Part shown: in pieces, positions 29,602-38,157 of the stretch
Layout: each line of letters starts with the position of its first letter
Position numbering within the stretch: position 1 is the stretch's first letter
Assembly: GCF_003987215.1 (NCBI RefSeq)
Contig: NZ_PIPW01000002.1
Location: 592,067 to 656,066 of the forward strand
Length of the DNA stretch: 64,000 nucleotides
Direction of reading: 5' to 3'
Source: Pseudidiomarina halophila
Lineage (GTDB): Bacteria > Pseudomonadota > Gammaproteobacteria > Enterobacterales > Alteromonadaceae
Translations under genes and position numbers: made by a program
Notes under the pieces: generated by a model
The model's database searches: none
What the model was told of the DNA's origin: nothing
Seen by the model: only the letters and a program-made list of their open reading frames with translations

Positions 29602-30114
29602 ATGTTGCATGATCAATTGCAATTACGTTGGCAACAACTCAATGGCCGCGAACGGCTATTGGTCAGTTTAGCTGGCATCGTACTGGCAATAAGTGTGGTG
29701 TATTTCGCACTCTGGCAACCACTGCAAAGTGGGATTGAACAGCGCCAACTACAGCGCGACGCTCAATTGGAGACCCTTAGCTGGGTCCGTGAAAATACCG
29801 GTCGCTATTTAGCGCTGAAGCAGCAGTCGGGCCAGCCCCAAACTGGTTCAACACCGCGACGGGCTAACGAGTTGGGCGATATCCCACGGTTGGTCACTGA
29901 GTTTGCCAGCGCCCAGCAGCTTGCTGTGGGGCGTATGAGTCCCGAAGGCGAGAGCCTGGTGGTGGTGCTCAACGATGTGCCTTTTGTCAATGTACTAGCC
30001 TTTCTTGATGCGCTGCAAGCCGAGTCGGGCCTGGCCATTGAGCAACTGGATATTACCCGGGGCAATAAACCGGGACACGTTCACGTGCGCCGGCTTAAGG
30101 TCGGTCTGACATGA
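29602..30114 (+). CDS. gspM: Type II secretion protein GspM
   Basis: Bitopic inner-membrane partner of GspL. The 170-residue protein has a short cytoplasmic segment, one membrane helix at about residues 19-38 (LLVSLAGIVLAISVVYFALW) and a periplasmic ferredoxin-like domain. It is placed between gspL and gspN and overlaps gspN by 4 bases. Confidence 0.93.
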   Translation: MLHDQLQLRWQQLNGRERLLVSLAGIVLAISVVYFALWQPLQSGIEQRQLQRDAQLETLSWVRENTGRYLALKQQSGQPQTGSTPRRANELGDIPRLVTEFASAQQLAVGRMSPEGESLVVVLNDVPFVNVLAFLDALQAESGLAIEQLDITRGNKPGHVHVRRLKVGLT

Positions 30115-30884
30115 GTTGGCGCTGGCTACTCTGGCTGATCCCTATCTACCTGGTGGGCCTGGTAGTATTTGCGCCGGCGCGCATGGTGTTGTGGTTTATA
30201 CCCGCCAACGCAGATGTTGAATTAACTGCGGTGCAGGGCACCCTCTGGCAGGGGCAGGCGACCCTCAGCTATCGCGTGACGCCACAACAGCAGATCATCT
30301 TTAACGACGTCCGCTGGCAACTCGCGCCCTGGCGGTTACTAAGTGGTACTGCAGCTGTGGATGTGCAAGTGCCAGAAACGAACGTTGTGGCCGGAGAAGG
30401 GCAGGTTGAATTAGGTCTTGGTGGCGAGGTTAAGCTGGCCGGAGAATTCGGCGGTAACTTGCAGCAAGCAGTGGTTGCCTATCAGTTGCCAGTGCCAGTA
30501 ACTCTCGATGGGCAATGGAGCTTGCAACTGGAAAATTTCCAACTGAGTGATCTAAGCAGTGGTGAATGGTGTAGCCAACTTATAGGTAAGTTAACCACGC
30601 GGGGCACGGCGATTCGTCTGAATCGGCAGTGGACCGACTTAGGCCCTTTCGCAACAGCACTCAGCTGTTCCGCAAACAATGAAATTGTTGCTAAGATGGA
30701 AGGGAATAATAGCGTTGGCTTGAGTTTCGAAACGCGCCTGGCGGGCAGTCAGATGGCTCCGCAAGTGTTTATCAGCGGTAAGTTACAGCCCACAGTGCAA
30801 ACGCCGCGGACCGTAACAGACGTATTGGTATTTCTCGGCGCACCGGACGCAAGCGGAGCGTATCCGTTTAGTTTTAGATTGTAA
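30111..30884 (+). CDS. gspN: Type II secretion protein GspN
   Basis: Accessory inner-membrane protein, present in only some type II systems. The 257-residue protein has an N-terminal membrane segment (about 4-24, WLLWLIPIYLVGLVVF) and a periplasmic domain with the family segment VELTAVQGTLWQGQA. It closes the canonical gsp operon, which is complete from C to N. Confidence 0.92.
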   Translation: MSWRWLLWLIPIYLVGLVVFAPARMVLWFIPANADVELTAVQGTLWQGQATLSYRVTPQQQIIFNDVRWQLAPWRLLSGTAAVDVQVPETNVVAGEGQVELGLGGEVKLAGEFGGNLQQAVVAYQLPVPVTLDGQWSLQLENFQLSDLSSGEWCSQLIGKLTTRGTAIRLNRQWTDLGPFATALSCSANNEIVAKMEGNNSVGLSFETRLAGSQMAPQVFISGKLQPTVQTPRTVTDVLVFLGAPDASGAYPFSFRL

Positions 30885-30924
30885 TAAGTAAATTTCAGAA
30901 GACTTTATAGAAAGGAGTGGAGTA

Positions 30925-31752
30925 ATGGATCGATTTCTGACGTGGGTAACCGACAACCAGGAACTTATTGTGAGCTACACGATTAAGTTTGTTGTCGCAA
31001 TACTCATCCTCGTCATCGGTAAGATGATTGCTAATAGTGTGGCCAAACTTATTGCCCGCGGGATGAATCGAAAAGGAGTTGATGGTGCGGTCATCAGTTT
31101 TCTCAGCGCAATTGTTAAAAGTGTCATCTTCATTGCCGCTATTCTCATGGCCTTATCGCAAGTCGGTGTACAAACCACATCCTTTATCGCCATTTTAGGT
31201 GCAGCGGGTTTAGCGATTGGTTTGTCGTTGCAGGGTTCATTGTCAAATATGGCTTCGGGCGTGTTGATTATTACGTTCCGTCCCTTCCGTGCTGGCGAAT
31301 ATGTCGAGGCGGGTGGTGTATCTGGTACGGTGGAAGAAGTAAATATTTTCCAAACGATCTTGAAAACACCCGATAATAAGGTTGTATTTGTACCCAATGC
31401 GCAGATTACGAGCCAGCCGATCACCAATTACAGCCGCGAAGATACCCGCCGCGTGGATTTGTTGATTGGCGTTTCGTACGATGCGGATTTGCATAAAACG
31501 AAAGAAGTACTGGAATCTGTGTTAAAAGCTGAAGACCGCTTATTAAAAGATCCGGAGTGGAATATCCAGGTGCACGCACTTAATAACTCGTCGGTGGACT
31601 TTATTGTTCGCCCATGGGTGAATGTTGGTGATTACTGGCCGGTGTATTGGACTCTGATGCGCGAAATTAAAATCGCTCTGGATAAAAATGACATTGGAAT
31701 TCCTTATCCACAAATGGATGTACATTTACATAAACAGACTTCACAGGATTAA
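30925..31752 (+). CDS. mscS: Small-conductance mechanosensitive channel, MscS family
   Basis: Inner-membrane tension-gated channel that vents solutes in hypo-osmotic shock. The 275-residue protein has three membrane helices in the first 130 residues. The pore helix and following segment (ILGAAGLAIGLSLQGSLSNMASGVLI) match the MscS consensus, and the beta and C-terminal domains follow (RPFRAGEYVE, FVPNAQITSQPITNYS). The length is close to E. coli MscS (286). The ribosome site AAAGGAGTGGAG is strong. Confidence 0.95.
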   Translation: MDRFLTWVTDNQELIVSYTIKFVVAILILVIGKMIANSVAKLIARGMNRKGVDGAVISFLSAIVKSVIFIAAILMALSQVGVQTTSFIAILGAAGLAIGLSLQGSLSNMASGVLIITFRPFRAGEYVEAGGVSGTVEEVNIFQTILKTPDNKVVFVPNAQITSQPITNYSREDTRRVDLLIGVSYDADLHKTKEVLESVLKAEDRLLKDPEWNIQVHALNNSSVDFIVRPWVNVGDYWPVYWTLMREIKIALDKNDIGIPYPQMDVHLHKQTSQD

Positions 31753-31755
31753 AAC

Positions 31756-31779
31756 ATTCTGCTTCACAACAGAATTTTT
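31756..31779 (+). terminator. Terminator after mscS
   Basis: ATTCTG (31756-31761), an 8-base loop and CAGAAT (31770-31775) followed by a run of T. It is a short stem but well placed a few bases after the mscS stop. Confidence 0.55.
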
Positions 31780-31820
31780 AAGTGCTAGTCTTAAAGGTAA
31801 TCACGAGACTGAGTTCTTGA

Positions 31821-31834
31821 TGATTGGCCAATCA
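31821..31834. promoter_or_regulatory. 14-base palindrome upstream of the gfc operon (possible operator)
   Basis: TGATTGGCCAATCA is a perfect palindrome 22 bases before the gfcA-like start. Its position and symmetry suggest a dimeric regulator site; the regulator is unknown. Confidence 0.4.
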
Positions 31835-31855
31835 AGCACATAGAGGTGTATTTAT

Positions 31856-32218
31856 ATGTTAAAACGTACTGCAATAGCCGCAGCGGTGAGCTTAATCTTA
31901 AGCCCTGTCGCTTTGGCGCAGACCGGTGCTGGCACTTCTGAAGGTAATGATGACGGCTTAGGTTACTTTACCAAAGGTACAGTAACTGCTGGCGGTATCG
32001 CTCTTCTGACGTTAGTGGCGACACTGGATAACGACGATTCAGAAGCGGTTTTACCTCCGGAGCCAGAACCTGAGCCGGAACCAGAACCTGAGCCAGAACC
32101 AGAACCTGAGCCAGAACCTGAGCCAGAGCCAGAGCCGCCGGTGACAACCACCACGACTCCGACCACCACTACTACATCACCAGTAGTGACAACGACGACT
32201 ACTACGACCACTTTCTAA
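31856..32218 (+). CDS. GfcA/YjbE-like threonine-rich exported protein
   Basis: Small exported protein at the head of a gfcABCD-type operon. The 120 residues have a signal peptide (cleavage near ALAQ, residue 21), a glycine-rich hydrophobic segment (TVTAGGIALLTLVATL), thirteen Glu-Pro repeats (residues about 69-94) and a threonine-rich tail (TTTTTPTTTTT type). The first hydrophobic part and the Thr-rich end resemble E. coli GfcA/YjbE, although the Glu-Pro stretch does not. The function of GfcA is not known. An intrinsic terminator separates it from gfcB. Confidence 0.7.
   Translation: MLKRTAIAAAVSLILSPVALAQTGAGTSEGNDDGLGYFTKGTVTAGGIALLTLVATLDNDDSEAVLPPEPEPEPEPEPEPEPEPEPEPEPEPEPPVTTTTTPTTTTTSPVVTTTTTTTTF
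32060..32137 (+). repeat. Glu-Pro coding hexanucleotide repeat
   Basis: Thirteen tandem GAG/GAA-CCN hexanucleotides inside the GfcA-like gene. This is a possible site of length variation by slippage. Confidence 0.85.
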
Positions 32219-32250
32219 AAAGTGGATCGCGGGTCGAAGTGATAAATCGA

Positions 32251-32280
32251 AATACCGCAGGTGCGCACTGCGGTATTTTT
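32251..32280 (+). terminator. Intrinsic terminator/attenuator between gfcA-like gene and gfcB
   Basis: AATACCGCAG (32251-32260), loop GTGCGCA, CTGCGGTATT (32268-32277), then a run of T. A perfect 10-base stem and T-tract make it a strong terminator. Because gfcB follows 40 bases later without a clear promoter, it probably acts as a partial terminator that makes the gfcA transcript more abundant than gfcBCD. Confidence 0.85.
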
Positions 32281-32319
32281 TTGAGATTTTTTTGTTGGTA
32301 GTTAATGGGGTAAACCTAC

Positions 32320-33009
32320 ATGCGTTTTCGCTTTTCTTTGATGGTGCTAACCCTTGCCACAGTGACTCTGCTTGCTGGCTGTAGTGTGCGCATGAAAAAT
32401 ATAGCCAATACCGCTAACGAGGCTATTTTCGGTAGCCCTGATATTTCCCTGACATCCCAGGAAATAGCTGACTTACCCTACGCAGCAATCTATTTCAAAG
32501 CCGATGAAAAACCACAAGTCGTCGCAGTACTGGATCGCGCCACCGACGCTCAGCGCGTTTTCCGCACCGCTGGTGAGGAAGCTTTTATCACACGCTATGG
32601 CCGTATTATCGCAAGTAGTGGTATGCAGGGCCTACCTTTGTATACCAGTGGTTGGGAAAATGACCCTCTGGGCTGCTATGTCGCACAGACCGCGCAAGCT
32701 GAGCCTGAACAGGATTGCCCTGGGGTATGGCAACGCACCGTTGAATTCGGCAACTATGGCAGTAACCAGTTACATCAGGTAAAGGTGCAGTCAACATTTC
32801 AAAAATCTGGAACGCAGAACTACCAACATCCTGACGGTACGCCACTGACGGTGACAGAGATTATCGAAACCGGAGAAGCGAATGGTGAATCCTTTACCAA
32901 TCGATTCCTGGCGGTGAAAGGTCGGGTCGTCTTTGCAAAACATTATCTCTCTGAAAATTTAGGCTATGGTAGTTTAAGCGAAATTAAACCTTACATGGGA
33001 GATCTGTAA
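32320..33009 (+). CDS. gfcB: GfcB/YjbF family lipoprotein (exopolysaccharide export)
   Basis: Lipoprotein of the YjbF/GfcB family, tied to group 4 capsule or exopolysaccharide production in E. coli. The 229-residue protein has a lipoprotein signal with lipobox LLAGC (Cys 21), a beta-rich domain with the family pattern PYAAIYFKADEKPQVVAVLDRA and a C-terminal FAKHYLSENLGYGSLSEIKP. It overlaps gfcC by one base. Confidence 0.85.
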   Translation: MRFRFSLMVLTLATVTLLAGCSVRMKNIANTANEAIFGSPDISLTSQEIADLPYAAIYFKADEKPQVVAVLDRATDAQRVFRTAGEEAFITRYGRIIASSGMQGLPLYTSGWENDPLGCYVAQTAQAEPEQDCPGVWQRTVEFGNYGSNQLHQVKVQSTFQKSGTQNYQHPDGTPLTVTEIIETGEANGESFTNRFLAVKGRVVFAKHYLSENLGYGSLSEIKPYMGDL

Positions 33010-33899
33010 TGTTACGCTGGCTTGGGTTCCTTATTCTGATAGTAAGTTTGGGGCTATTGACCGCTAATGTGGCGGAGGCATCTGGCCCGACCCAAGACAC
33101 TACGTCTGAAACCTCTTCTGACGCGAACTTTGAACGGGTTGTTCGCGTTGCAGTGAACGATCAAACTTACAGTTTTACGCGCCTACCTAATTTAATGCAG
33201 GTGTATCTGGCAGCGGAATTCGAACCGGCAGACTATTGGCCCGTTAGCCGCTTGCTCAGTGATAAGCAGCGACGCGCGGTTTTTGGCCAGCGCGATGCAC
33301 TGGTACAGCAGTTGCAGGAACTTGAGCAATGGGCACGTGAGCAAGATCACAAAACATTAGCGAACCGCGCTGCAAAGTGGTCGCGTAGCGTGGCGACATG
33401 GCCATTGGTGGGGGCTGAATGGGTGGGGCATACCAAAATTGTCGACCGCCTCGACCAACAAAGTGGCGTGAGTTATGAGCGTCCGAGTTTATTCAGCAGT
33501 TTTTCCGACGCTGTCACCCATCTTAAAAATAATCCGACGCTGCCCAGCGGAGTTTATAGCTTTCTGCCACCGACAACAACGCCCGAGCAATGGCACACCA
33601 CGCTGGTGACCGCCGAGGGGTTTTACACAGTCACCTTCGATGAAGACGATACGGTGCGCGACGTGCTGGAAAACTTTGGCGTGTTTAGCAAACATAAAAC
33701 CCTGACCGAAGTAGAGCTGGTGTATTTGACCGGATATACAAAACGTTCTGCAGTGGCGTATTACAATGATGAAAAACACATGCCGCCTGTCGGTGGCGTT
33801 ATTCTCGTTGGAGTCCCGCAAAAGAATCTACCTGAAAGGTGGAAGACTATAGGCCAGCAACTGGTCGAACTCGCACGCTATTGGAATCCTCAATCATGA
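33009..33899 (+). CDS. gfcC: GfcC/YjbG family capsule biosynthesis protein
   Basis: Periplasmic protein of the GfcC/YjbG family, whose E. coli member has beta-grasp domains like those of the export channel Wza. The 296-residue protein has a signal peptide ending near EASG (residue 25) and a C-terminal Capsule-biosynthesis GfcC-type region (ERWKTIGQQLVELARYWNPQS). Its stop overlaps the next start (ATGA). Confidence 0.83.
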   Translation: MLRWLGFLILIVSLGLLTANVAEASGPTQDTTSETSSDANFERVVRVAVNDQTYSFTRLPNLMQVYLAAEFEPADYWPVSRLLSDKQRRAVFGQRDALVQQLQELEQWAREQDHKTLANRAAKWSRSVATWPLVGAEWVGHTKIVDRLDQQSGVSYERPSLFSSFSDAVTHLKNNPTLPSGVYSFLPPTTTPEQWHTTLVTAEGFYTVTFDEDDTVRDVLENFGVFSKHKTLTEVELVYLTGYTKRSAVAYYNDEKHMPPVGGVILVGVPQKNLPERWKTIGQQLVELARYWNPQS

Positions 33900-36037
33900 C
33901 TGTAGTTTCCCGTTCTCTAGTGGCAGTCAGTGTCGCCGCAGCACTTAGTTATAGCCCATTAGTAAAAGCAGATACCGCCAGTCAATCTGATTTCGGTGGT
34001 GTCGGCTTAATGCAAATGCCAACGGCACGTTTTGCTGACTATGGTACCTTGACGGGACTCTATTACGATAACGAAGAATATCGCCGTCTGGCGGTGAGTT
34101 TACAGTTGTTACCCTGGTTGGAGACGACCATCAGGTATAACGATATCCGTCCGATCCGGTACAGTGCAGATCCCAATTTCAGCGGTGACCAAACCGGCAA
34201 AGACAAAGGTTTTGACGCCAAGATACGACTTTTAAAAGAAAGTTACTGGCTGCCACAAGTTGCAGTAGGGTGGCGTGATTTGGCCGGCACCGGTATTTTC
34301 GCCAGCGAGTACATTGTCGCCAGTAAGCAGCTTGGACCCGTCGACGTCACTTTGGGCTTAGGCTTTGGGTACATGGGTAATCGTGAAAATATCGATAACC
34401 CGTTCTGTGAGATTGCCGATCAATTTTGTAATCGCTATAGTGGCTATAGCGGCTACGGCGGACGTTTTGAGGTCGACAAATGGTTCCGCGGGGAAACCTC
34501 GTTATTCGGTGGATTCAGCTACCAGACGCCATTCGATCCTTTAGTACTAAAAGCCGAATACGACGGTAACGATTACCGCAACGAGCGCTACCTCGGTAAC
34601 CTGAACGCTACGTCGGCGTGGAACTTCGGTGCCGATTATGCCCTTAACGATAACGTTACCCTCAAGCTTAGCTACGAGCGTGGTGAAACCTGGATGTTTG
34701 GTTTTACCGCCAGCCTCGACTTAAATCAGTTAGGTCAGGTGAAATCGAATCGCGGTGAAGTGCCACAACCGAACAAAAAAGACTCACTATCGCGCTTTAA
34801 TGACGTCACCAAGTCGGCCAACGTTTTGGCTTTTGCCAACGACTTGCGCTACTACGGCGGTATTGAACCTACGCGTATGCAACTAGTGCGTAGTGACGAC
34901 ACCGATGACATTGATACCATCCGGATTTACGGCCCACAGTTACGTTACCGTGACCAGGAAGAGGGCATTCGCCGTATTGCCCGCGTGGTTGACCAGCGCA
35001 TGCCTGAATGGGTCGAGCAAGTCGAGGTTGTGCAGCGACGCGATCTGGTGCAAACCCATACTACGACCATCGATATGGATGTTGCGCGAACGGCCATACA
35101 GCGCCAGGATTTAAGTACCGAACTCGACGACGCGCTGAGCCGTGGCGATACGCCATTGGAAGACTACGATAATCAGCCGTTTTTTATTGCCAAAAACGAA
35201 ATCAGCTGGCCGCGGCTGAGCGTTAAGCCGTTTCTTGACCAAAGCTTCGGCAACCCTGAAAACTTTTACATGTATCAGTTTGGTCTCGATGTGAACGCCA
35301 CCATGTGGCTGGCCCCCGGCACTTTTGCCCACGGTACAGTTAGTGGCAATCTAATGACCAATTTTGACGACTTTAAATTCCTGGTCGATAGGTTCAACTC
35401 GCGACTACCGCGGGTGCGCACCTATGTGCGCGAATATGTCACATTCAGCGATATCTGGCTCGGCAACCTGCAGTTGACGCACGTGAATCAGCTTGCCCCA
35501 AGTGTCTACACCAGCTACTACGGTGGTTACCTGGAACGCATGTTTGGTGGCGTAGGTACTGAGCTCCTTTATCGCGAGCTCGACAGCGACTGGGCAGTGG
35601 GCGTTGACTTAAACTGGGTCAAGCAACGGGACTTTGAAAGCCACACCGGCTTCTTAGACTATGACACCTTCACCGGCCACGTGACCGGCTATTACACACC
35701 GAAGTTTATGCCCAATACGCTATTTAAAGTAGCAGCCGGTAAATTCCTTGCGCAAGACAACGGTGTTCAATTGAATGTGGAACATAAATTCCGTAGTGGT
35801 GTCGTAGTAGGTGCCTATGCTGCCAAAACCAATGTATCATCTCGAGAGTACGGTGAAGGTAGCTTTACTAAAGGTTTTTATATTAGTATACCCGTCGATA
35901 TTTTACAGACTGCCCACAGTCCAAACCGTGGCATGATAAGCTGGACGCCGCTGACCCGCGATGGCGGCCAAATGTTGAACCGCCAAATGCAGCTGTTCTA
36001 CGCCACCGACGAACGCAGTCCGTTTTACAAAGAATAA
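33896..36037 (+). CDS. gfcD: GfcD/YjbH family outer membrane beta-barrel lipoprotein-like protein
   Basis: Large outer-membrane protein of the YjbH/GfcD family, proposed to serve polysaccharide export. I place the start at ATG 33896, overlapping the gfcC stop, because it yields a signal peptide cleaved near PLVKAD (residue 25); a longer frame from 33839 gives no signal. The 713 residues begin with GVGLMQMPTARFADYGTLTGLY, typical of YjbH, and end in alternating beta-strand sequence with a terminal MQLFYATDERSPFYKE. No lipobox is present. The second secretion operon starts 12 bases later. Confidence 0.85.
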   Translation: MTVVSRSLVAVSVAAALSYSPLVKADTASQSDFGGVGLMQMPTARFADYGTLTGLYYDNEEYRRLAVSLQLLPWLETTIRYNDIRPIRYSADPNFSGDQTGKDKGFDAKIRLLKESYWLPQVAVGWRDLAGTGIFASEYIVASKQLGPVDVTLGLGFGYMGNRENIDNPFCEIADQFCNRYSGYSGYGGRFEVDKWFRGETSLFGGFSYQTPFDPLVLKAEYDGNDYRNERYLGNLNATSAWNFGADYALNDNVTLKLSYERGETWMFGFTASLDLNQLGQVKSNRGEVPQPNKKDSLSRFNDVTKSANVLAFANDLRYYGGIEPTRMQLVRSDDTDDIDTIRIYGPQLRYRDQEEGIRRIARVVDQRMPEWVEQVEVVQRRDLVQTHTTTIDMDVARTAIQRQDLSTELDDALSRGDTPLEDYDNQPFFIAKNEISWPRLSVKPFLDQSFGNPENFYMYQFGLDVNATMWLAPGTFAHGTVSGNLMTNFDDFKFLVDRFNSRLPRVRTYVREYVTFSDIWLGNLQLTHVNQLAPSVYTSYYGGYLERMFGGVGTELLYRELDSDWAVGVDLNWVKQRDFESHTGFLDYDTFTGHVTGYYTPKFMPNTLFKVAAGKFLAQDNGVQLNVEHKFRSGVVVGAYAAKTNVSSREYGEGSFTKGFYISIPVDILQTAHSPNRGMISWTPLTRDGGQMLNRQMQLFYATDERSPFYKE

Positions 36038-36049
36038 TGGAGTAACCGT

Positions 36050-36469
36050 ATGAAGCGCATCCGCTCATGCAACGTAGAAAAAACGTTTGGCTTTACCTTA
36101 ATCGAATTACTTATCGTTATTGTTATTTTAGGCTTGTTGGCGAGCTTAGTGGCACCGCAAATGTTCTCGAAGGTCGATTCATCAAAAATCAAAACCGCTG
36201 AGACGCAAATGAAGATGCTGGAAACCTCGCTAAACACCTACCGTTTAGATATGGGACGTTATCCGGAGAAGCTGGATCAATTGCTGACTGGCGACGAACC
36301 GAACTGGCAGGGACCGTATTTCCCAAAAGACGTGCCGCCTGATCCGTGGGGCAACGATTATCTTTACAAAATGCCTGGTGATAACGGCCAGCCGTTCACA
36401 CTAATGTCATACGGTGCAGACGGACGTGAAGGCGGCGAAGAAACCAACGCCGATATTATTTTGCAATGA
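36050..36469 (+). CDS. GspG-like major pseudopilin of the second secretion system
   Basis: 139-residue pseudopilin. A 14-residue leader ends in FG, followed by FTLIELLIVIVILGLLASL with Glu at +5. The globular part follows the GspG pattern (YRLDMGRYPEKLDQLL, GPYFPKDVPPDPWGNDYLY, and the calcium-loop-like SYGADGREGGEETNADI). It is clearly a type II secretion type and not a type IV pilin, which lacks these blocks. It starts the second operon, 12 bases after gfcD with GGAG as ribosome site. Confidence 0.92.
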   Translation: MKRIRSCNVEKTFGFTLIELLIVIVILGLLASLVAPQMFSKVDSSKIKTAETQMKMLETSLNTYRLDMGRYPEKLDQLLTGDEPNWQGPYFPKDVPPDPWGNDYLYKMPGDNGQPFTLMSYGADGREGGEETNADIILQ

Positions 36470-38157
36470 GCGAAACCACAGTGCATCACCTGTTCACTGA
36501 ACGTTTTCGGGTCAATCCCGACGATTTGAGTAAGGCGCTACAGTTCCAAAGCCGCAATGGCGGCCAGTTGGAACAGATTTTAGTGCGTATGGGGGCACTG
36601 AGCTCGGAGTTCTTACCTGACTATTTTGCCCAGGTGTATGAACTTGAACGGGTGAATGACAACGAAATTAAAGCACTGATTGACGATGATGAGCACTGGC
36701 AGGCATTGCAGGAGCAACTCCCGGCAGGTTTGCTGCGTCAGTGCTTGTCACACGACTGTCTGCCACTGGCCTACAGCGAACAGCAGTTGCTGGTGGCTTG
36801 TACTAATCCGACCGCTACCGATCTGTTAGAATTTGTGGGGACGCAGCAGACCCCACCGGTGCAGTTAAAAATTGCTACTGACGAACAGTTTTCGCAGCTT
36901 AAGAACCGTTACGAGCAAAATACGGGTCAGCGCAACGAAAATGCCGATCTGACCGTGCTTGAAGAAGACCGCCTGCGGGAACTGGCTTCTGAAGCACCGA
37001 CGGTCAACCTGCTGAATAACCTGATTGCCAAAGCGCTTCGCCGCCGTGCATCTGATATGCACATTGAACCATGGAAAGGCAAAGGCCGCGTGCGCTACCG
37101 TATTGACGGCGTATTGCATGAAGCAGATTTTATTCCTATGCACATGGTGTTGCCGGTCGTTACCCGACTGAAACTCCTGTCGAATATGGACATCGCCGAA
37201 AAGCGCCGGCCACAGGATGGCAAAATTGAACTGCGCATCGATGGCATGGACGTTGACGTGCGGGTTTCGGCGCTGCCGGTGGGTGAAGGCGAATCGGTTG
37301 TGATGCGCTTTTTGCTGCAGGGCAACCTCGCCTACGACGTAAAAACCTTAGGTATTGAAGAAGACGTTGAAACCGAGCTGTTAAAGGACATCCAGGCGAC
37401 CGCCGGAGTTATTTTGCTGACCGGTCCGACGGGCTCCGGTAAAACCACCAGTTTGTATTCATTTTTATCGCGCCGTAATGCGCCCGACGTAAAAATTATC
37501 ACCATTGAAGATCCGGTCGAATATCAGCTCGACGGTATTAATCAGGTGCAGGTACAAAGCGACATCGGCTTTACCTTTGCCAACGCACTGCGCTCAGTGG
37601 TGCGACAGGATCCCGACATCATCATGGTCGGTGAGATCCGTGACCAGGAAACCGCAGGCATCGCCCTGCAATCGGCGCTGACCGGGCACCTGGTATTCAG
37701 TACATTGCACACCAACGACGCCGCGAGTGCGTACACGCGTTTGCTCGATCTTGGCGTGGAAGAATTCTTATTAGCGGCTGCAATTAAAGTGATCGTCGGC
37801 CAGCGTCTGGCACGTAAGCTGTGCGCACACTGCAAAGCGCCAGATACCGAAGCAGAACTGCAGTATCGACAAATGAAAATGCAGTGGCTACAGGAACGTT
37901 TTGCAGTGACACAGAGCTTTCAGCGTGCGGTGGGCTGCGAAAAATGCGCCCACACCGGCTATGCCGGGCGAGTGGCCCTGATTGAATACATGCGCTGCGA
38001 CGAACAACTGACCGAATTACTTGGCGAGCCTGACTTCCTGAGCAAAGCACGGCGGCTCAACCGTGAGCGAGGCTTCCGCAACTTGCTGGAAGATGGCGTA
38101 TTGAAAGCTATGCGTGGTGAAACCACGCTGGCAGAAGTGGTTCGGGTGGCAGGCTAA
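36466..38157 (+). CDS. GspE-like secretion ATPase of the second system
   Basis: 563-residue ATPase. The N-terminal 150 residues form a GspE/PilB-type N domain. The catalytic part has Walker A GPTGSGKTT near residue 320, the Asp box (TIEDPVEYQLDGINQVQV), Walker B-type DPDIIMVGEIRDQET and His box HLVFSTLHTNDA. A zinc motif CxxC...CxxC (CAHC, CEKC) follows with a long spacer. It is longer than the first GspE and only moderately similar to it. It overlaps both neighbours. Confidence 0.93.
   Translation: MSETTVHHLFTERFRVNPDDLSKALQFQSRNGGQLEQILVRMGALSSEFLPDYFAQVYELERVNDNEIKALIDDDEHWQALQEQLPAGLLRQCLSHDCLPLAYSEQQLLVACTNPTATDLLEFVGTQQTPPVQLKIATDEQFSQLKNRYEQNTGQRNENADLTVLEEDRLRELASEAPTVNLLNNLIAKALRRRASDMHIEPWKGKGRVRYRIDGVLHEADFIPMHMVLPVVTRLKLLSNMDIAEKRRPQDGKIELRIDGMDVDVRVSALPVGEGESVVMRFLLQGNLAYDVKTLGIEEDVETELLKDIQATAGVILLTGPTGSGKTTSLYSFLSRRNAPDVKIITIEDPVEYQLDGINQVQVQSDIGFTFANALRSVVRQDPDIIMVGEIRDQETAGIALQSALTGHLVFSTLHTNDAASAYTRLLDLGVEEFLLAAAIKVIVGQRLARKLCAHCKAPDTEAELQYRQMKMQWLQERFAVTQSFQRAVGCEKCAHTGYAGRVALIEYMRCDEQLTELLGEPDFLSKARRLNRERGFRNLLEDGVLKAMRGETTLAEVVRVAG

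Noticed and set aside
31963..32211. Minus-strand Gly-Ser repeat frame opposite the GfcA-like gene
   Set aside because: It is the antisense reading of the Glu-Pro and Thr codons, not an independent gene.
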